Source: Alphaproteobacteria bacterium
GTDB taxonomy: Bacteria > Pseudomonadota > Alphaproteobacteria > Rhodobacterales > Rhodobacteraceae
Direction of reading: 5' to 3'
NCBI GenBank assembly: GCA_030427145.1
Contig: JAUHWT010000003.1
Location: 217,603-281,602, forward strand
DNA: 64,000 nucleotides
Part shown: piece after piece, positions 28,657 through 37,947 of the stretch
Layout: every line of letters begins with the position of its first letter
Numbering within the stretch: position 1 is the first letter of the stretch
Notes under the pieces: generated by a model
Database searches by the model: none
What the model was told of the DNA's origin: nothing
Seen by the model: only the letters and a program-made list of their open reading frames with translations
Program-made: the position numbers and the translations under genes

Positions 28657-30441
28657 TTAGGCCGCGCCGTCCGTAAACTGCAACCGTGCCAGCCGCGCAT
28701 AGAGCCCGTCCTGCGCCACCAGCGTGTCGTGATTGCCATCGGCCACAATGCGGCCTTCCTCGAACACGATAATTCGGTCCGCCCGTTTCACCGTGGCCAG
28801 CCGGTGCGCAATAATCAGCGTCGTACGGCCCTCGGACAGGGTCTCAACCGCCTGCTGCACCGCCCGTTCACTCTCCGCATCCAGTGCGCTCGTGGCCTCA
28901 TCGAGCAGCAGAACCGGCGCATCCCGCAGGATCGCCCGCGCCAGCGCAACCCGCTGCTTCTGCCCTCCGGAAAGCATCACGCCACGTTCACCGACAAAGG
29001 TGTCATATCCGTCCGGCAGCTTCTCAATAAACCGGTGTGCATCCGCCGCCCGCGCGGCCTCCCGCACCTCATCATCCGTCGCATCAGGCCGTCCGAACCG
29101 GATGTTCTCCAGCGCCGAGGTTGCAAAAATCACCGGCTCCTGCGGCACGGAGGCAAACTGCGACCGCAAATCCGTCAGGGCCAGGTCTCGCAGCTGCACG
29201 CCGTCGAGTGTAATCTCCCCGCTCATCGGATCAAAAAACCGCAGCAGCAACTGGAACACCGTCGATTTACCCGCCCCCGACGGTCCGACCAGGGCCACGG
29301 TCTGTCCCGGTTTCACGTCAAACGACACCAGATCCAACGCCGCGATCTCCGGCCGCGCCGGGTAATGGAACGTCACATTGGAAAACCCGATCCGACCCTT
29401 CACGGGGTTCGGAAGCGCCTTCGGTGTGTCCGTTACGACAATCGGGTCCTCCGCCTGGATCAGTTCCACCATACGTTCCGTCGCACCCGCCGCCCGCTGC
29501 AACTCGCCCCAGATCTCCGACAGCGACCCAACGGCCCCCGCGACCAGCACCGCGTAAATCACAAACTGCACCAGCGCCCCGGGCGACATGGTCTCCGCCC
29601 GCACATCACGCGCCCCGATCCACAACACCGCCACAATTGAGGTAAAGACGAGGAAAATCACAATCGCCGTCATCACCGCCCGCGTCAGAATACGCTTCTT
29701 CGCGGTCGAAAACGCGTCCTCGGTCAGCCGTCCAAAGGCATCACGGCTGATCCGCTCATGTGTATTCGCCTGAATGGTTTGCGCCGCCTGCAACGCCTCC
29801 GATGCCTGCGCGCTCGATTCCGCAATCCGGTCCTGACTGGCCCGCGACAAAGCCCGCAGCTTGCGCCCAAGCGTCAGAATGGGAAACACCACCAGCGGCA
29901 CACCCACCAGAACCAGCAGCGTCAGCTTCGCGCTGGTGATAAACAACAGCACCAGCCCGCCCACCAGCATCAGAACATTGCGCAACGCCACCGAGACCGA
30001 CGAGCCGATCACCGACAGAACCAGCGTCGTATCCGTCGTCAGCCGCGACAGAACCTCACCGGTCATGATGCGCTCATAAAACGCCGGGCTCATCCCGATC
30101 ACCCGGTCATAAATCGCCCGCCGGATATCCGCGATCACCCGCTCTCCCAGCCGCGTGACCAGATAAAACCTCAGCGCCGTGCCGAGCGCGAGAAGACCCG
30201 CAATCCCAATGGCGGCGGCAAAGTACAGATCCATTTGCGGCAGAGACTCCGCAAAGAACCCGTCGATCACCCGCCGCACCGCAATCGGCAGCGTCAGCGA
30301 CAGCCCCGCCGTTACAATCAGCGCCAGACCCGCGCCAACAACCAGTGTCGTATAGGGGCGCAAAAACGGCCCGAGTGCCCTGAGAGGTGCCAGCGACCGG
30401 GACTTCGCCCGCGCCTCCGCCGCACTGTCCATTCGCGCCAT
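28657..30441 (-). CDS. MsbA-like ABC exporter (fused permease and ATPase)
   Basis: A 594-residue half-transporter. Six membrane helices occupy roughly residues 25-320. The ATPase domain follows, with Walker A VGPSGAGKST, Q-loop, signature LSGGQKQR, Walker B VLLLDEATSALD and the H-loop IIAHRLAT. It is probably a homodimer exporting a lipid, lipopolysaccharide or drug-like substrate. The closest group by sequence feel is the MsbA/multidrug-exporter type common in alphaproteobacteria. It is divergent from the GAF histidine kinase. Confidence 0.93.
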   Translation of the reverse strand: MARMDSAAEARAKSRSLAPLRALGPFLRPYTTLVVGAGLALIVTAGLSLTLPIAVRRVIDGFFAESLPQMDLYFAAAIGIAGLLALGTALRFYLVTRLGERVIADIRRAIYDRVIGMSPAFYERIMTGEVLSRLTTDTTLVLSVIGSSVSVALRNVLMLVGGLVLLFITSAKLTLLVLVGVPLVVFPILTLGRKLRALSRASQDRIAESSAQASEALQAAQTIQANTHERISRDAFGRLTEDAFSTAKKRILTRAVMTAIVIFLVFTSIVAVLWIGARDVRAETMSPGALVQFVIYAVLVAGAVGSLSEIWGELQRAAGATERMVELIQAEDPIVVTDTPKALPNPVKGRIGFSNVTFHYPARPEIAALDLVSFDVKPGQTVALVGPSGAGKSTVFQLLLRFFDPMSGEITLDGVQLRDLALTDLRSQFASVPQEPVIFATSALENIRFGRPDATDDEVREAARAADAHRFIEKLPDGYDTFVGERGVMLSGGQKQRVALARAILRDAPVLLLDEATSALDAESERAVQQAVETLSEGRTTLIIAHRLATVKRADRIIVFEEGRIVADGNHDTLVAQDGLYARLARLQFTDGAA

Positions 30442-30618
30442 GTCTTTCCCGACCCCGTAAATCCGTGTTTGCGGTCACTTACCAACGCCACCGACGAGGC
30501 TCAAGCAAATGCGCCATCCCCCTTTCGCATTTGCCAAAAAACCGACAAACAGCTTTCGACTGGATTCGCTTCGCGCGCCCGCTATGATCCCTCCCGTAAT
30601 ATCTCGGAATACCGGACA

Positions 30619-31857
30619 ATGGACGATACACCTTCGAACGACACCGCCGTTCAGGACCACGCCGCCTTTCTGGCTGGCCTGCACGACTTTCAGGCCGATA
30701 TCGAGATCCTGTCCGGCAGCCAACTGATCGGCACCATTCTCGAAACCATCATGCTGGCCACAAACATGCGCTTCGCCGCCGTGGCCCGTGTCACCGCCGA
30801 CCGCTGGGTAGCCTGCCGCACGGTGGACGAGGTCAATTTCGGACTGCTCGCCGGCGACGAAATCGAAATCCGCTCAACCTTTTGCCAGTCCGTCCGCGAC
30901 ACCGGCGACCGCGTGATGTTCAACGATGCAGCCACGGACGAGGTCTACCGCGACCATCCGATCGCCGCCAAATTCGGCATCGTCAGCTACGCCTCAATCC
31001 CCATCTACCGCAGCAACGGCGCGTTTTTCGGCACGCTCTGTGCCATCGACACGGAACCAAGGGACGTCAGGCACCCCCGCGTCGTCGCCATGCTGGAGAT
31101 GTTCGCGGGCGTCATCAGCAGTGCGCTTGAAACCGAGGAACAGCTTGAGGCGCAGTCCATGCAGGTCGAGCGCGAACGCGAACTCACCCGAATTCAGGAG
31201 GAGTTCATCGCCGTTCTCGGCCACGATCTGCGCAACCCGGTCGCCGCATTCGGCGCGGGCCTGCGTCAGCTTTCCCGCGAACCGCAAAGCGACCGCGCCC
31301 TGAGCCTCATCCCCATGATGCGCCGCTCGCTCCACCGCATGAATGAGCTGATCGACAACATCATGATGCACGCCCGCTCCCGGCTTGGCGGCGGGATCCA
31401 GATCACGCCCGTGGCCGGTGCCCCGCTCGCCCAGGCCATCGCCGGCGTCGTCGAGGAAATCCGTGCAACCGGCCCCGAACAGGACATCCGCCTCGACCTC
31501 GCCCTTGGCGACGACATCCGCTGCGACGCCCCCCGCATCGCACAGGCCGTCTCCAACATGATATCGAACGCCATCAGCCACGGAAAACCAGGCACGACCA
31601 TCGACATCCGCGGCACCTCCACTGGCGATCAGGTCACCATCAGCGTCTCAAACACCGGCGACCCAATCCCGGAAAGCATCCGCGCCGCCCTCTTCATGCC
31701 CTTCCAGCGCGGACAAAATGCCGCCGCCGAGGGCTTGGGCCTCGGCCTGTTCATCGCCTCCTCCATCGCCACGTCCCATGGCGGCGGCATCGGAGTGCAA
31801 TGTCAGAACGGTCTGACCACCTTCACCCTGTCCGTCCCCCAACAGTCAGCGCCCTGA
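30619..31857 (+). CDS. GAF-domain sensor histidine kinase
   Basis: A 412-residue soluble kinase. The N-terminal GAF domain (about 20-170) is followed by a HisKA dimerisation helix with the phosphorylatable histidine in VLGHDLRNPVAAF (H202). The HATPase domain has the N-box NMISNAISHG and the G-box GLGLGLFIASSIATSHGG. No membrane helix is present, so it senses a cytoplasmic ligand or partner. No response regulator is adjacent: an orphan kinase. The ATG at 30619 is chosen because the upstream extension is antisense to the ABC gene. Confidence 0.88.
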   Translation: MDDTPSNDTAVQDHAAFLAGLHDFQADIEILSGSQLIGTILETIMLATNMRFAAVARVTADRWVACRTVDEVNFGLLAGDEIEIRSTFCQSVRDTGDRVMFNDAATDEVYRDHPIAAKFGIVSYASIPIYRSNGAFFGTLCAIDTEPRDVRHPRVVAMLEMFAGVISSALETEEQLEAQSMQVERERELTRIQEEFIAVLGHDLRNPVAAFGAGLRQLSREPQSDRALSLIPMMRRSLHRMNELIDNIMMHARSRLGGGIQITPVAGAPLAQAIAGVVEEIRATGPEQDIRLDLALGDDIRCDAPRIAQAVSNMISNAISHGKPGTTIDIRGTSTGDQVTISVSNTGDPIPESIRAALFMPFQRGQNAAAEGLGLGLFIASSIATSHGGGIGVQCQNGLTTFTLSVPQQSAP

Positions 31858-31867
31858 TCCGTCCGCG

Positions 31868-32536
31868 CTATCCCGACCGCCGGTACGCTACCCAGCCGCG
31901 AAACGAAAACGCGGCATAAAACATTTCGACACTTTCAAATCCGGCCTCGCGCAACAACGCCTCATCTTCCGCCGGAGACAGCGCGGGCAGACGTTCGGCA
32001 ATCACCTCCGCCATTTTGGTCGACTGCTCCACCGGTATCCCCGAGGCCTTCTGATACCGGGCATACCGCCGCAGCCACGGACCATCCGCCTCAAAGCTGT
32101 GATGCATCACGACCAAAGGCGCCCCCGGTTCCAGCCGCTCCGCAATGGCCCGCAACGTCCGAAGCCGCTCTTCCCGCTTCAGAAAATGCAGCACCAACAG
32201 GCACACCGCCCCATCAAACGGCCCGGCCCCGGCATCATCCACGTAGCCCTCAACCAATTCCACCCGCGAGACCAGCTCTCCCAGCGTCTCCCGCGCCAAG
32301 CCCAACATTTCCCGTGACGGATCCACTCCCTCGAACCGCCACCCCGGCCACCCTTCGGCCAAAGCCCGCACCTCCAGCCCGCCACCGGCACCCACAACCA
32401 GCACACGCCCAGACTCCGGAACCCGTTCCGCAAGCAGCACCCCCACCATCCTGTGCAAATCCCCCATTCCCGGCACCTGCCGCGCCAGGTTCTCCCGATA
32501 GGTTTGAGTGTCATAGGCGATGTCAGGTTGGGGCAT
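31868..32536 (-). CDS. Class I SAM-dependent methyltransferase
   Basis: A 222-residue enzyme with the SAM-binding glycine loop VLVVGAGGGLEVRAL and the acidic residue in FEGVDPS. The later VCLLVLHFL segment is motif IV-like. The substrate is unknown. The ATG at 32536 follows CGAGGACAC; an in-frame TTG 24 bases upstream is less likely. It converges with the histidine kinase, separated by 10 bases. Confidence 0.82.
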   Translation of the reverse strand: MPQPDIAYDTQTYRENLARQVPGMGDLHRMVGVLLAERVPESGRVLVVGAGGGLEVRALAEGWPGWRFEGVDPSREMLGLARETLGELVSRVELVEGYVDDAGAGPFDGAVCLLVLHFLKREERLRTLRAIAERLEPGAPLVVMHHSFEADGPWLRRYARYQKASGIPVEQSTKMAEVIAERLPALSPAEDEALLREAGFESVEMFYAAFSFRGWVAYRRSG

Positions 32537-32771
32537 GGGTTTGTGTCCTCGGTCGGGCAACAGCGTTGCAAATTATGTTACAACATAACGCCGAAAGCGA
32601 CTACACGACTAAACCTGTTTCACTTGGCCAGGCCAGCATGTTGCCAAACACCGGTCGGGTTCCAAAACACGCCACCGAACTGGAAGCTGTCAGTCACGCT
32701 CACACCTTGTAAACGCAAAAAAACCGCCGACAAAATCGGCACTTCGCGTCTCTCACAATGTCAGGAAACTT

Positions 32772-32845
32772 TGGAGCGGGCGGCGGGAATCGAACCCGCG
32801 TCATCAGCTTGGAAGGCTGAGGTCTTACCACTACACAACGCCCGC
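32772..32845 (-). tRNA. tRNA-Gly(TCC)
   Basis: The minus strand reads acceptor GCGGGCG pairing with CGCCCGC, D arm GTGTAGTGGTAAGAC, anticodon loop CTTCCAA (anticodon TCC) on a CAGC/GCTG stem, and T arm CGCGGGTTCGATTCCCGC. CCA is encoded (32772-32774). It is a different isoacceptor from the tRNA-Gly(GCC) at 10.1 kb. Confidence 0.96.
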
Positions 32846-32991
32846 TCAACGATTGCGTACGTATTTCATGGAGTTTTTGGGGTCAAGGGGTAAGTCGGCT
32901 TTTTGGGGAACGGACTTCCACAATGTCGGTGCCCATGTACGCCAAGCCTCCCCGCTTCCAATCCTTGACGTTTCCGGCAGCGCTGTAATAC

Positions 32992-33033
32992 AAAAAAGTC
33001 CTGCGAAGCATGGAGCATACCCCGCAGGACTTT
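32992..33033 (-). terminator. Rho-independent terminator of the TRAP operon
   Basis: On the minus strand AAAGTCCTGCG pairs with CGCAGGACTTT around an 18-base loop, and the descending arm runs into TTTTTT. It begins 28 bases after the TRAP permease stop. Confidence 0.85.
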
Positions 33034-33060
33034 CAGGTCGTGAGTATCACACCAGCCTCA

Positions 33061-35328
33061 TCAATCGGCGCCGCCGACGGAGATCGGGGCGGCCGGATCG
33101 GGCCTGAAGGTCTTCTGGACAAACCAGGCGCCGACTGCCAGTCCAAGCCCGACCAGGTCGGTAATCCCGCCGCCTTCGATCATGAAGAGTGCCGCGAGGA
33201 TCAGTGCCAGCCTGATGAACCAGGCCGAGCGTCCGCCCATGAACCAGCCCTGTACGCCGCCCGACAGAAGGAAGACGCCCACGATCGCGGTGGCCCCGGC
33301 CCGAAGGACTTCGAACCAGCTTCCTTCCATCAGCAACGCTCCGTTGTAGAAGAACATGAAGGGCACGATGAAGGCCGCGATACCGATCTTGAAGCTTGCA
33401 ACCGAGGTTTCCATCGGATTGGCCCCGGATATACCCGCCGCCGCGTAACTGGCCAGTGCCACGGGTGGCGTGATGGCCGAGAGCACAGCAAAGTAGAAGA
33501 CGAAGAAATGCGCCGTCAACTGCGGAATGCCCAGCTGCACCAGACCCGGCGCAACCACCGACGCGGCCACCGCATAGGCCGCCGTGGTCGGCATGCCCAT
33601 GCCAAGCAGGATCGCGATACACATGGCGAAGAACAGCGCGAGAAGCTGCGATGCCTCGGCCAGACCCAGAAGCAGGGCTGAGAACCGTGCGCCAACGCCG
33701 GTCAGGCTGATGACACCGACGATAATACCGGCACAGGCACAGACCGCGATGATCTGAATCGACATGATGCCGGCCAACTCAAACGCCTTGAAAATGCCCT
33801 TTGGACCCATGCGGAACGGCGTGAGCCAGGACACGACGGCGGCGGCGATGGTTGCCAGTGTACCTGCGCGGATCACCGAGTAGCCCATGAAAAGCGCGGC
33901 AATCAGGATGATGATCGGGATGAACAGGTACACCTGCCGGACCATGCGGTTCAGCTTCGGCAGTTCCTCCTGCTTCATGCCGCGCATGCCCAGCTTGGCC
34001 GCCTCGAAATCGACCATGAAATAGACACTGACGAAGTAGAGCACCGCCGGAATGATCGCGGCAATCGCAATCTCCTGGTAGGGGATGCCGGTGATCTCGG
34101 CCATGATGAAGGCGCCGGCGCCCATGATCGGCGGCATGATCTGGCCGCCGGTGGAGGCCGCAGCCTCGACCGCTCCGGCGGTCTTCCTGTGATAGCCGAC
34201 CTTCTTCATCAGAGGGATGGTAAGCGAACCGGTGGCCACAACGTTGCCCGCCGAGGTCCCGTTGATCATGCCCATCAGACCGGAAGCGAAAATCGCCACC
34301 TTCGCCGGACCGCCACGCGCACGACCGGCTGCGGCGAAGGCAAAGTTGACGAAATAGTCGCCCACCTTGGAGGCCTGCAGGAACGCCGCGAAGATAATGA
34401 ACAGAATGATGTAGGTCGAGGAAACCGCCGTCGTCGGCCCGAGAATTCCGGAGTCGGAATAGACGTGGCCAAAGAACCGCTGCCACGAATAAGGCTGATC
34501 GACCGCAAGAATGCCAGGCAGCATATGCGCGGTGAAGGTGTAGACGAGAAAGATACCGGTGATGATCACAAGAGCAAGTCCCGCGACGCGACGCGTCAGC
34601 TCAAGGATCATCGCGGCTCCGGCCGTGGCAGCGAAGGCCACCCCGATCGGCACAAAAGGCGTCCCGACGGAGTTCCGCGCTGCGGTGGCGTAGATCGGGA
34701 TCAGGTAACACGCCACGGTGACGCTGCAGACCACCAGCAGCATGTCGGAAGCCCGAAACCGCGTACGCGGTGCCTGTTCCATCCAGCCCAGCAAGATGCC
34801 GCCGAAGGAAGCAACCAGCAGCGGCAACCCAAAGAACCAGATTTCCTGTCGGTAAACCGGGGTCCCCTCAAAGGCGGGCCAGGTGGTCAGTCCGCCCATC
34901 TCCGGAAGTTCGCCGCCCGTCACCTGGAGAGCAAAATAAAACGTCGTTCCAAGTGCCAACAGCGCCGGCAGCATCAGCGCAAACGCCGCTTTCTGAACAA
35001 ACCCGCCGTCACTTTTAACCGGCTCGTCGCGGAACGCGGCGGCGTGGAACAGCAGGAACCCAAGGCCAAGCGCGCCCGCGATATGCACTATGCGGAAGTT
35101 CCATGTCTCCATCGGGAAGGTCGGCAGCAACGGGATCTCAATACCGGTCCAGTCCGAGATCGACACACCGTTGAGCGCCGCCATGTGAAACAGCGCATAT
35201 AGCGCGGCCAGGGTGGTGATGACGCGGAAACGCCAGCCTTCGAACAGGCGACGGTTTGCCTCGGTGAGTTCCTCGTCGACACCCTCGGCGATCAGGTGTT
35301 CGTCTTCAGCCGCTGTCTCTTTGGTCAT
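33061..35328 (-). CDS. TRAP transporter fused permease (TAXI system, DctQM type)
   Basis: A 755-residue inner-membrane protein with about 16-18 helices. The N-terminal part corresponds to the small DctQ-like subunit and the rest to the large DctM-like channel subunit. DctM features include GLMGMINGTSAGNVVATGSL, STGGQIMPPIMGAGAF, MGMPTTAAYAV and ITPPVALASYAAAGISG. It takes up an organic anion with a sodium or proton gradient, together with the TAXI solute-binding protein encoded just upstream. The substrate is not readable. Confidence 0.93.
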   Translation of the reverse strand: MTKETAAEDEHLIAEGVDEELTEANRRLFEGWRFRVITTLAALYALFHMAALNGVSISDWTGIEIPLLPTFPMETWNFRIVHIAGALGLGFLLFHAAAFRDEPVKSDGGFVQKAAFALMLPALLALGTTFYFALQVTGGELPEMGGLTTWPAFEGTPVYRQEIWFFGLPLLVASFGGILLGWMEQAPRTRFRASDMLLVVCSVTVACYLIPIYATAARNSVGTPFVPIGVAFAATAGAAMILELTRRVAGLALVIITGIFLVYTFTAHMLPGILAVDQPYSWQRFFGHVYSDSGILGPTTAVSSTYIILFIIFAAFLQASKVGDYFVNFAFAAAGRARGGPAKVAIFASGLMGMINGTSAGNVVATGSLTIPLMKKVGYHRKTAGAVEAAASTGGQIMPPIMGAGAFIMAEITGIPYQEIAIAAIIPAVLYFVSVYFMVDFEAAKLGMRGMKQEELPKLNRMVRQVYLFIPIIILIAALFMGYSVIRAGTLATIAAAVVSWLTPFRMGPKGIFKAFELAGIMSIQIIAVCACAGIIVGVISLTGVGARFSALLLGLAEASQLLALFFAMCIAILLGMGMPTTAAYAVAASVVAPGLVQLGIPQLTAHFFVFYFAVLSAITPPVALASYAAAGISGANPMETSVASFKIGIAAFIVPFMFFYNGALLMEGSWFEVLRAGATAIVGVFLLSGGVQGWFMGGRSAWFIRLALILAALFMIEGGGITDLVGLGLAVGAWFVQKTFRPDPAAPISVGGAD

Positions 35329-35376
35329 CCGGCCTTCTCCCCAAATGCGCTGGATTTTCTTATTTATTGGTCGTTT

Positions 35377-35402
35377 GGTCCGGAGGCGCAGGCCCCCGGA
35401 CC
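35377..35402 (-). promoter_or_regulatory. Intercistronic hairpin between TAXI protein and TRAP permease
   Basis: GGTCCGG (35377-35383) and CCGGACC (35396-35402) form a 7-bp stem in the spacer between the two genes, with no T-run after it. Such stems usually reduce read-through or protect the upstream mRNA, giving more binding protein than permease. Confidence 0.5.
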
Positions 35403-35431
35403 GTCGCGGCGCCGTGACGCCGCAATCTGGC

Positions 35432-36415
35432 TTACATGCCGTGGATCATGTCATCCGCGATATCGGCACCGGCGTTTTCCTTGAACCACTTGGCCGCACC
35501 CGGGTGCCATTTCAGGACACCGTTCTTGTCCCAGTTCTCCGGAACGGTCGATGCGGCGGCCTTGTGAATGCCAACCATGCGCTCGTTGTCGGACATGATG
35601 ACATCGACAACCGCCTCAACGAAGCTTTCCGGCAGTTCACAGTTCGCGATGGCAAAGTTCCACATCGACACCGACCGTGCCGGGGCTTCCAGAGTGGTGT
35701 AGGTCGAAGCATCAATGTCAAATTCCGACACCGGATAGGCTTCCATGATGGCAGCCTGCTCCTCCTCAGTGAATTCGATGATGTTCACGTCGGTCTGAAC
35801 CTCAAGCTGGCTGACCGCGGGCACCGGCACACCGGCGGCAAAGGCGATCACATCCAGCAGACCGTCCTGCAGCTGTCCGCCCAGGTCCGACCAGCCGCCA
35901 TTGCGGCGCTCGAAATTGACGCCCAGCGTCTCCATCATACGAGGAAAATAAGTGTCCGAGGTCGAACCGGCAGGACCGAAGCCAATCCGCGCGCCCTCAG
36001 GAATTTCCGAGATCGAGGTGATGCCCGACGACGACAGGGTCGTCACGCTGAACGGGGTCTGGTACATCGGGAACATTGCGCAGGCATTGGTCATCTGCAG
36101 GCCGGGCGCGATCGGATTGGTTCCGTTCGCGGATTCCGCGGCCGGGCCCATCGTCGTCATGCCGAACTGTGCGTCGCCGGTGTGGACCAGCGCCATGTTC
36201 TGCATCGGGCCACCGGTTACTTCGCCGCCGCCGGAGATGCCAAGTTCCTCGGCAACAAGGTTGGCCCAGCCCGAACCATAGGCAAAGTAGGTGCCGCCCT
36301 GCGATGCGGTGCCTACCGTAAAGCTGTCCGGCCAGCCGGTCCTGTCCTCGTCCTGCGCAAATACGGGCGCGGCAAGGCTCGCCGCAACGATGGCGGTGAT
36401 TGAAAGTGCTTTCAT
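35432..36415 (-). CDS. TAXI-family TRAP transporter solute-binding protein
   Basis: A 327-residue periplasmic receptor: signal peptide MKALSITAIVAASLAAPVFA, then TAXI-family features (VGTASQGGTYFAYGSGWA, GGPMQNMALVHTGDAQFGM, RIGFGPAGSTSDTYFPRM). It delivers its ligand to the fused TRAP permease downstream. The start at 36415 follows GGGAGGAAATC. The gene is the first of the transport operon and lies 197 bases from dctD on the same strand. Confidence 0.93.
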   Translation of the reverse strand: MKALSITAIVAASLAAPVFAQDEDRTGWPDSFTVGTASQGGTYFAYGSGWANLVAEELGISGGGEVTGGPMQNMALVHTGDAQFGMTTMGPAAESANGTNPIAPGLQMTNACAMFPMYQTPFSVTTLSSSGITSISEIPEGARIGFGPAGSTSDTYFPRMMETLGVNFERRNGGWSDLGGQLQDGLLDVIAFAAGVPVPAVSQLEVQTDVNIIEFTEEEQAAIMEAYPVSEFDIDASTYTTLEAPARSVSMWNFAIANCELPESFVEAVVDVIMSDNERMVGIHKAAASTVPENWDKNGVLKWHPGAAKWFKENAGADIADDMIHGM

Positions 36416-36612
36416 GATTTCCTCCCAAAAAGACGGGGCATCCCCGCTCACTCAAAACGCTCACTCAGGCAAACGTTGGCGTCGGGGATACACCTCACAA
36501 ACTATTGCAAAACCGAAAACACCTAGAAACCTGAAATTTTCGGCGGCACAGGCGGCGCCCCTGGGTGGTGTATGTGACAGGCCCGCGGATTTGTGTGTCA
36601 CCTCCGACCCAC

Positions 36613-37947
36613 TCACTCCTCGATATTGAAGTCTTCCCGGTTCAGACCGTATTTCTGCATTTTGTCGTAGAGTGTCTTGCGGCCGATCCCCAGCGATTCG
36701 TAGACGTCCTTGACCCGACCGTCATGGGCCGCCATGGCCGCTGAGATCAGGGCTTTCTCGTGGGCCGCCATCAGGTCCGCCAGCGTTTCATCAGGCGTCG
36801 CATCGACATCCGGCGATGTGGGGAGGCCCAGAACAAAGCGTTCCGCCGCATTGCGCAACTCGCGCACATTGCCCGGCCAGTCACGGGCGGCCAGTGAGGC
36901 CAGCAGATTGCCAGGGAGATTGGGCGGCGTCACCTTGTAGCGCGCGCCGGCCTCAGCCACAAGAATGGGAAAGAGCCGCGGAATGTCCTCGCGCCGCTCG
37001 GCCAACTCGGGAATGCGGATGGTAATGACGTTCAGCCGGTAAAGCAGATCCGCGCGAAACCTTCCCTGCTCCACTGCGCCTTCGAGGTCGGACTTGGCGA
37101 GCGCGATCACCCGGATATCAAGCGGTATGGCATCGTTCGAGCCCAGCCTGGTCACCGTCCTGTTGTGCAGAACATCGAGAAACTTCGCCTGGAGATGCAG
37201 GGGCATGCTATCGATCTCGTCAAGGCACAGAATGCCACGGCGGGCATGTTCCAGTTTCCCGTAACGCGCGCGCGTGGCCCCGGGGAACGCGCCCGCCTCG
37301 TGGCCGAACAGTTCCGCCTCAATGGTGGTTTCCGGCAGCGCCGCGCAGTTGATATGCACGAAATTGCCATTCGACCGTTCACTGATGCGATGTATTGCGC
37401 GCGCCGCGACCTCCTTGCCGGTGCCGGTTTCACCGGTGATCAGCACGTCGGCATCGGTCGCGGCAATCGCTCGGATCTGATCCTGCAGACGGGCCATCGG
37501 GCGGCTGCGACCCACCAGCCGCGCCTCAACGATGTCCGACGACCCCACCTGGCGGCGCAGGGCGCGGTTCTCCAGCGTCAGGCGCCGCGCCTCCAGAGCC
37601 CGGCGCACCGAGGCGACAAGACGGGACGGCTCGTACGGCTTTTCCAGGAAATCATAGGCCCCCTCCTTGATACAGGACACCGCGAGATCAACATCACCAT
37701 GCCCGGTCACCAGAATGATGGGCAGGGCCGCATCGATCTCGAGCACCCGCCGCATCAGCGTAAGACCGTCCATACCCGGCATGCGGATGTCCGACACGAT
37801 GACGCCCTCAAAGGACCGGTCGAGTTTTTCCAGCACCTCCTCAGCCTCGGAAAAACAGTCGCACCCGATTTCCGCCAGCTCAAAAGTCTGGGACGCGGCA
37901 TTCCGAAGATGGTCTTCGTCATCAACAAACAGAACCCTGGGCGCCAT
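36613..37947 (-). CDS. dctD: DctD-type sigma-54-dependent response regulator
   Basis: A 444-residue NtrC-family activator. It has a receiver domain with phospho-acceptor D53 (VSDIRMPG), an AAA+ domain with Walker A GETGTGKE, Walker B LCLDEIDSMP and the sigma-54 contact loop, and a Fis-type helix-turn-helix (ESLGIGRKTLYDKMQKYG). The contact loop reads GAFPGA (219-224) instead of GAFTGA. Its ATG shares one base with the dctB stop (TGATG). It probably activates the neighbouring TAXI-TRAP operon. I did not find a convincing -24/-12 promoter there by eye. Confidence 0.9.
   Translation of the reverse strand: MAPRVLFVDDEDHLRNAASQTFELAEIGCDCFSEAEEVLEKLDRSFEGVIVSDIRMPGMDGLTLMRRVLEIDAALPIILVTGHGDVDLAVSCIKEGAYDFLEKPYEPSRLVASVRRALEARRLTLENRALRRQVGSSDIVEARLVGRSRPMARLQDQIRAIAATDADVLITGETGTGKEVAARAIHRISERSNGNFVHINCAALPETTIEAELFGHEAGAFPGATRARYGKLEHARRGILCLDEIDSMPLHLQAKFLDVLHNRTVTRLGSNDAIPLDIRVIALAKSDLEGAVEQGRFRADLLYRLNVITIRIPELAERREDIPRLFPILVAEAGARYKVTPPNLPGNLLASLAARDWPGNVRELRNAAERFVLGLPTSPDVDATPDETLADLMAAHEKALISAAMAAHDGRVKDVYESLGIGRKTLYDKMQKYGLNREDFNIEE

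Noticed and set aside
36416..36612. Sigma-54 (-24/-12) promoter before the TAXI gene
   Set aside because: Several GG and GC dinucleotides occur, but none with the required 10-base spacing and flanking consensus.
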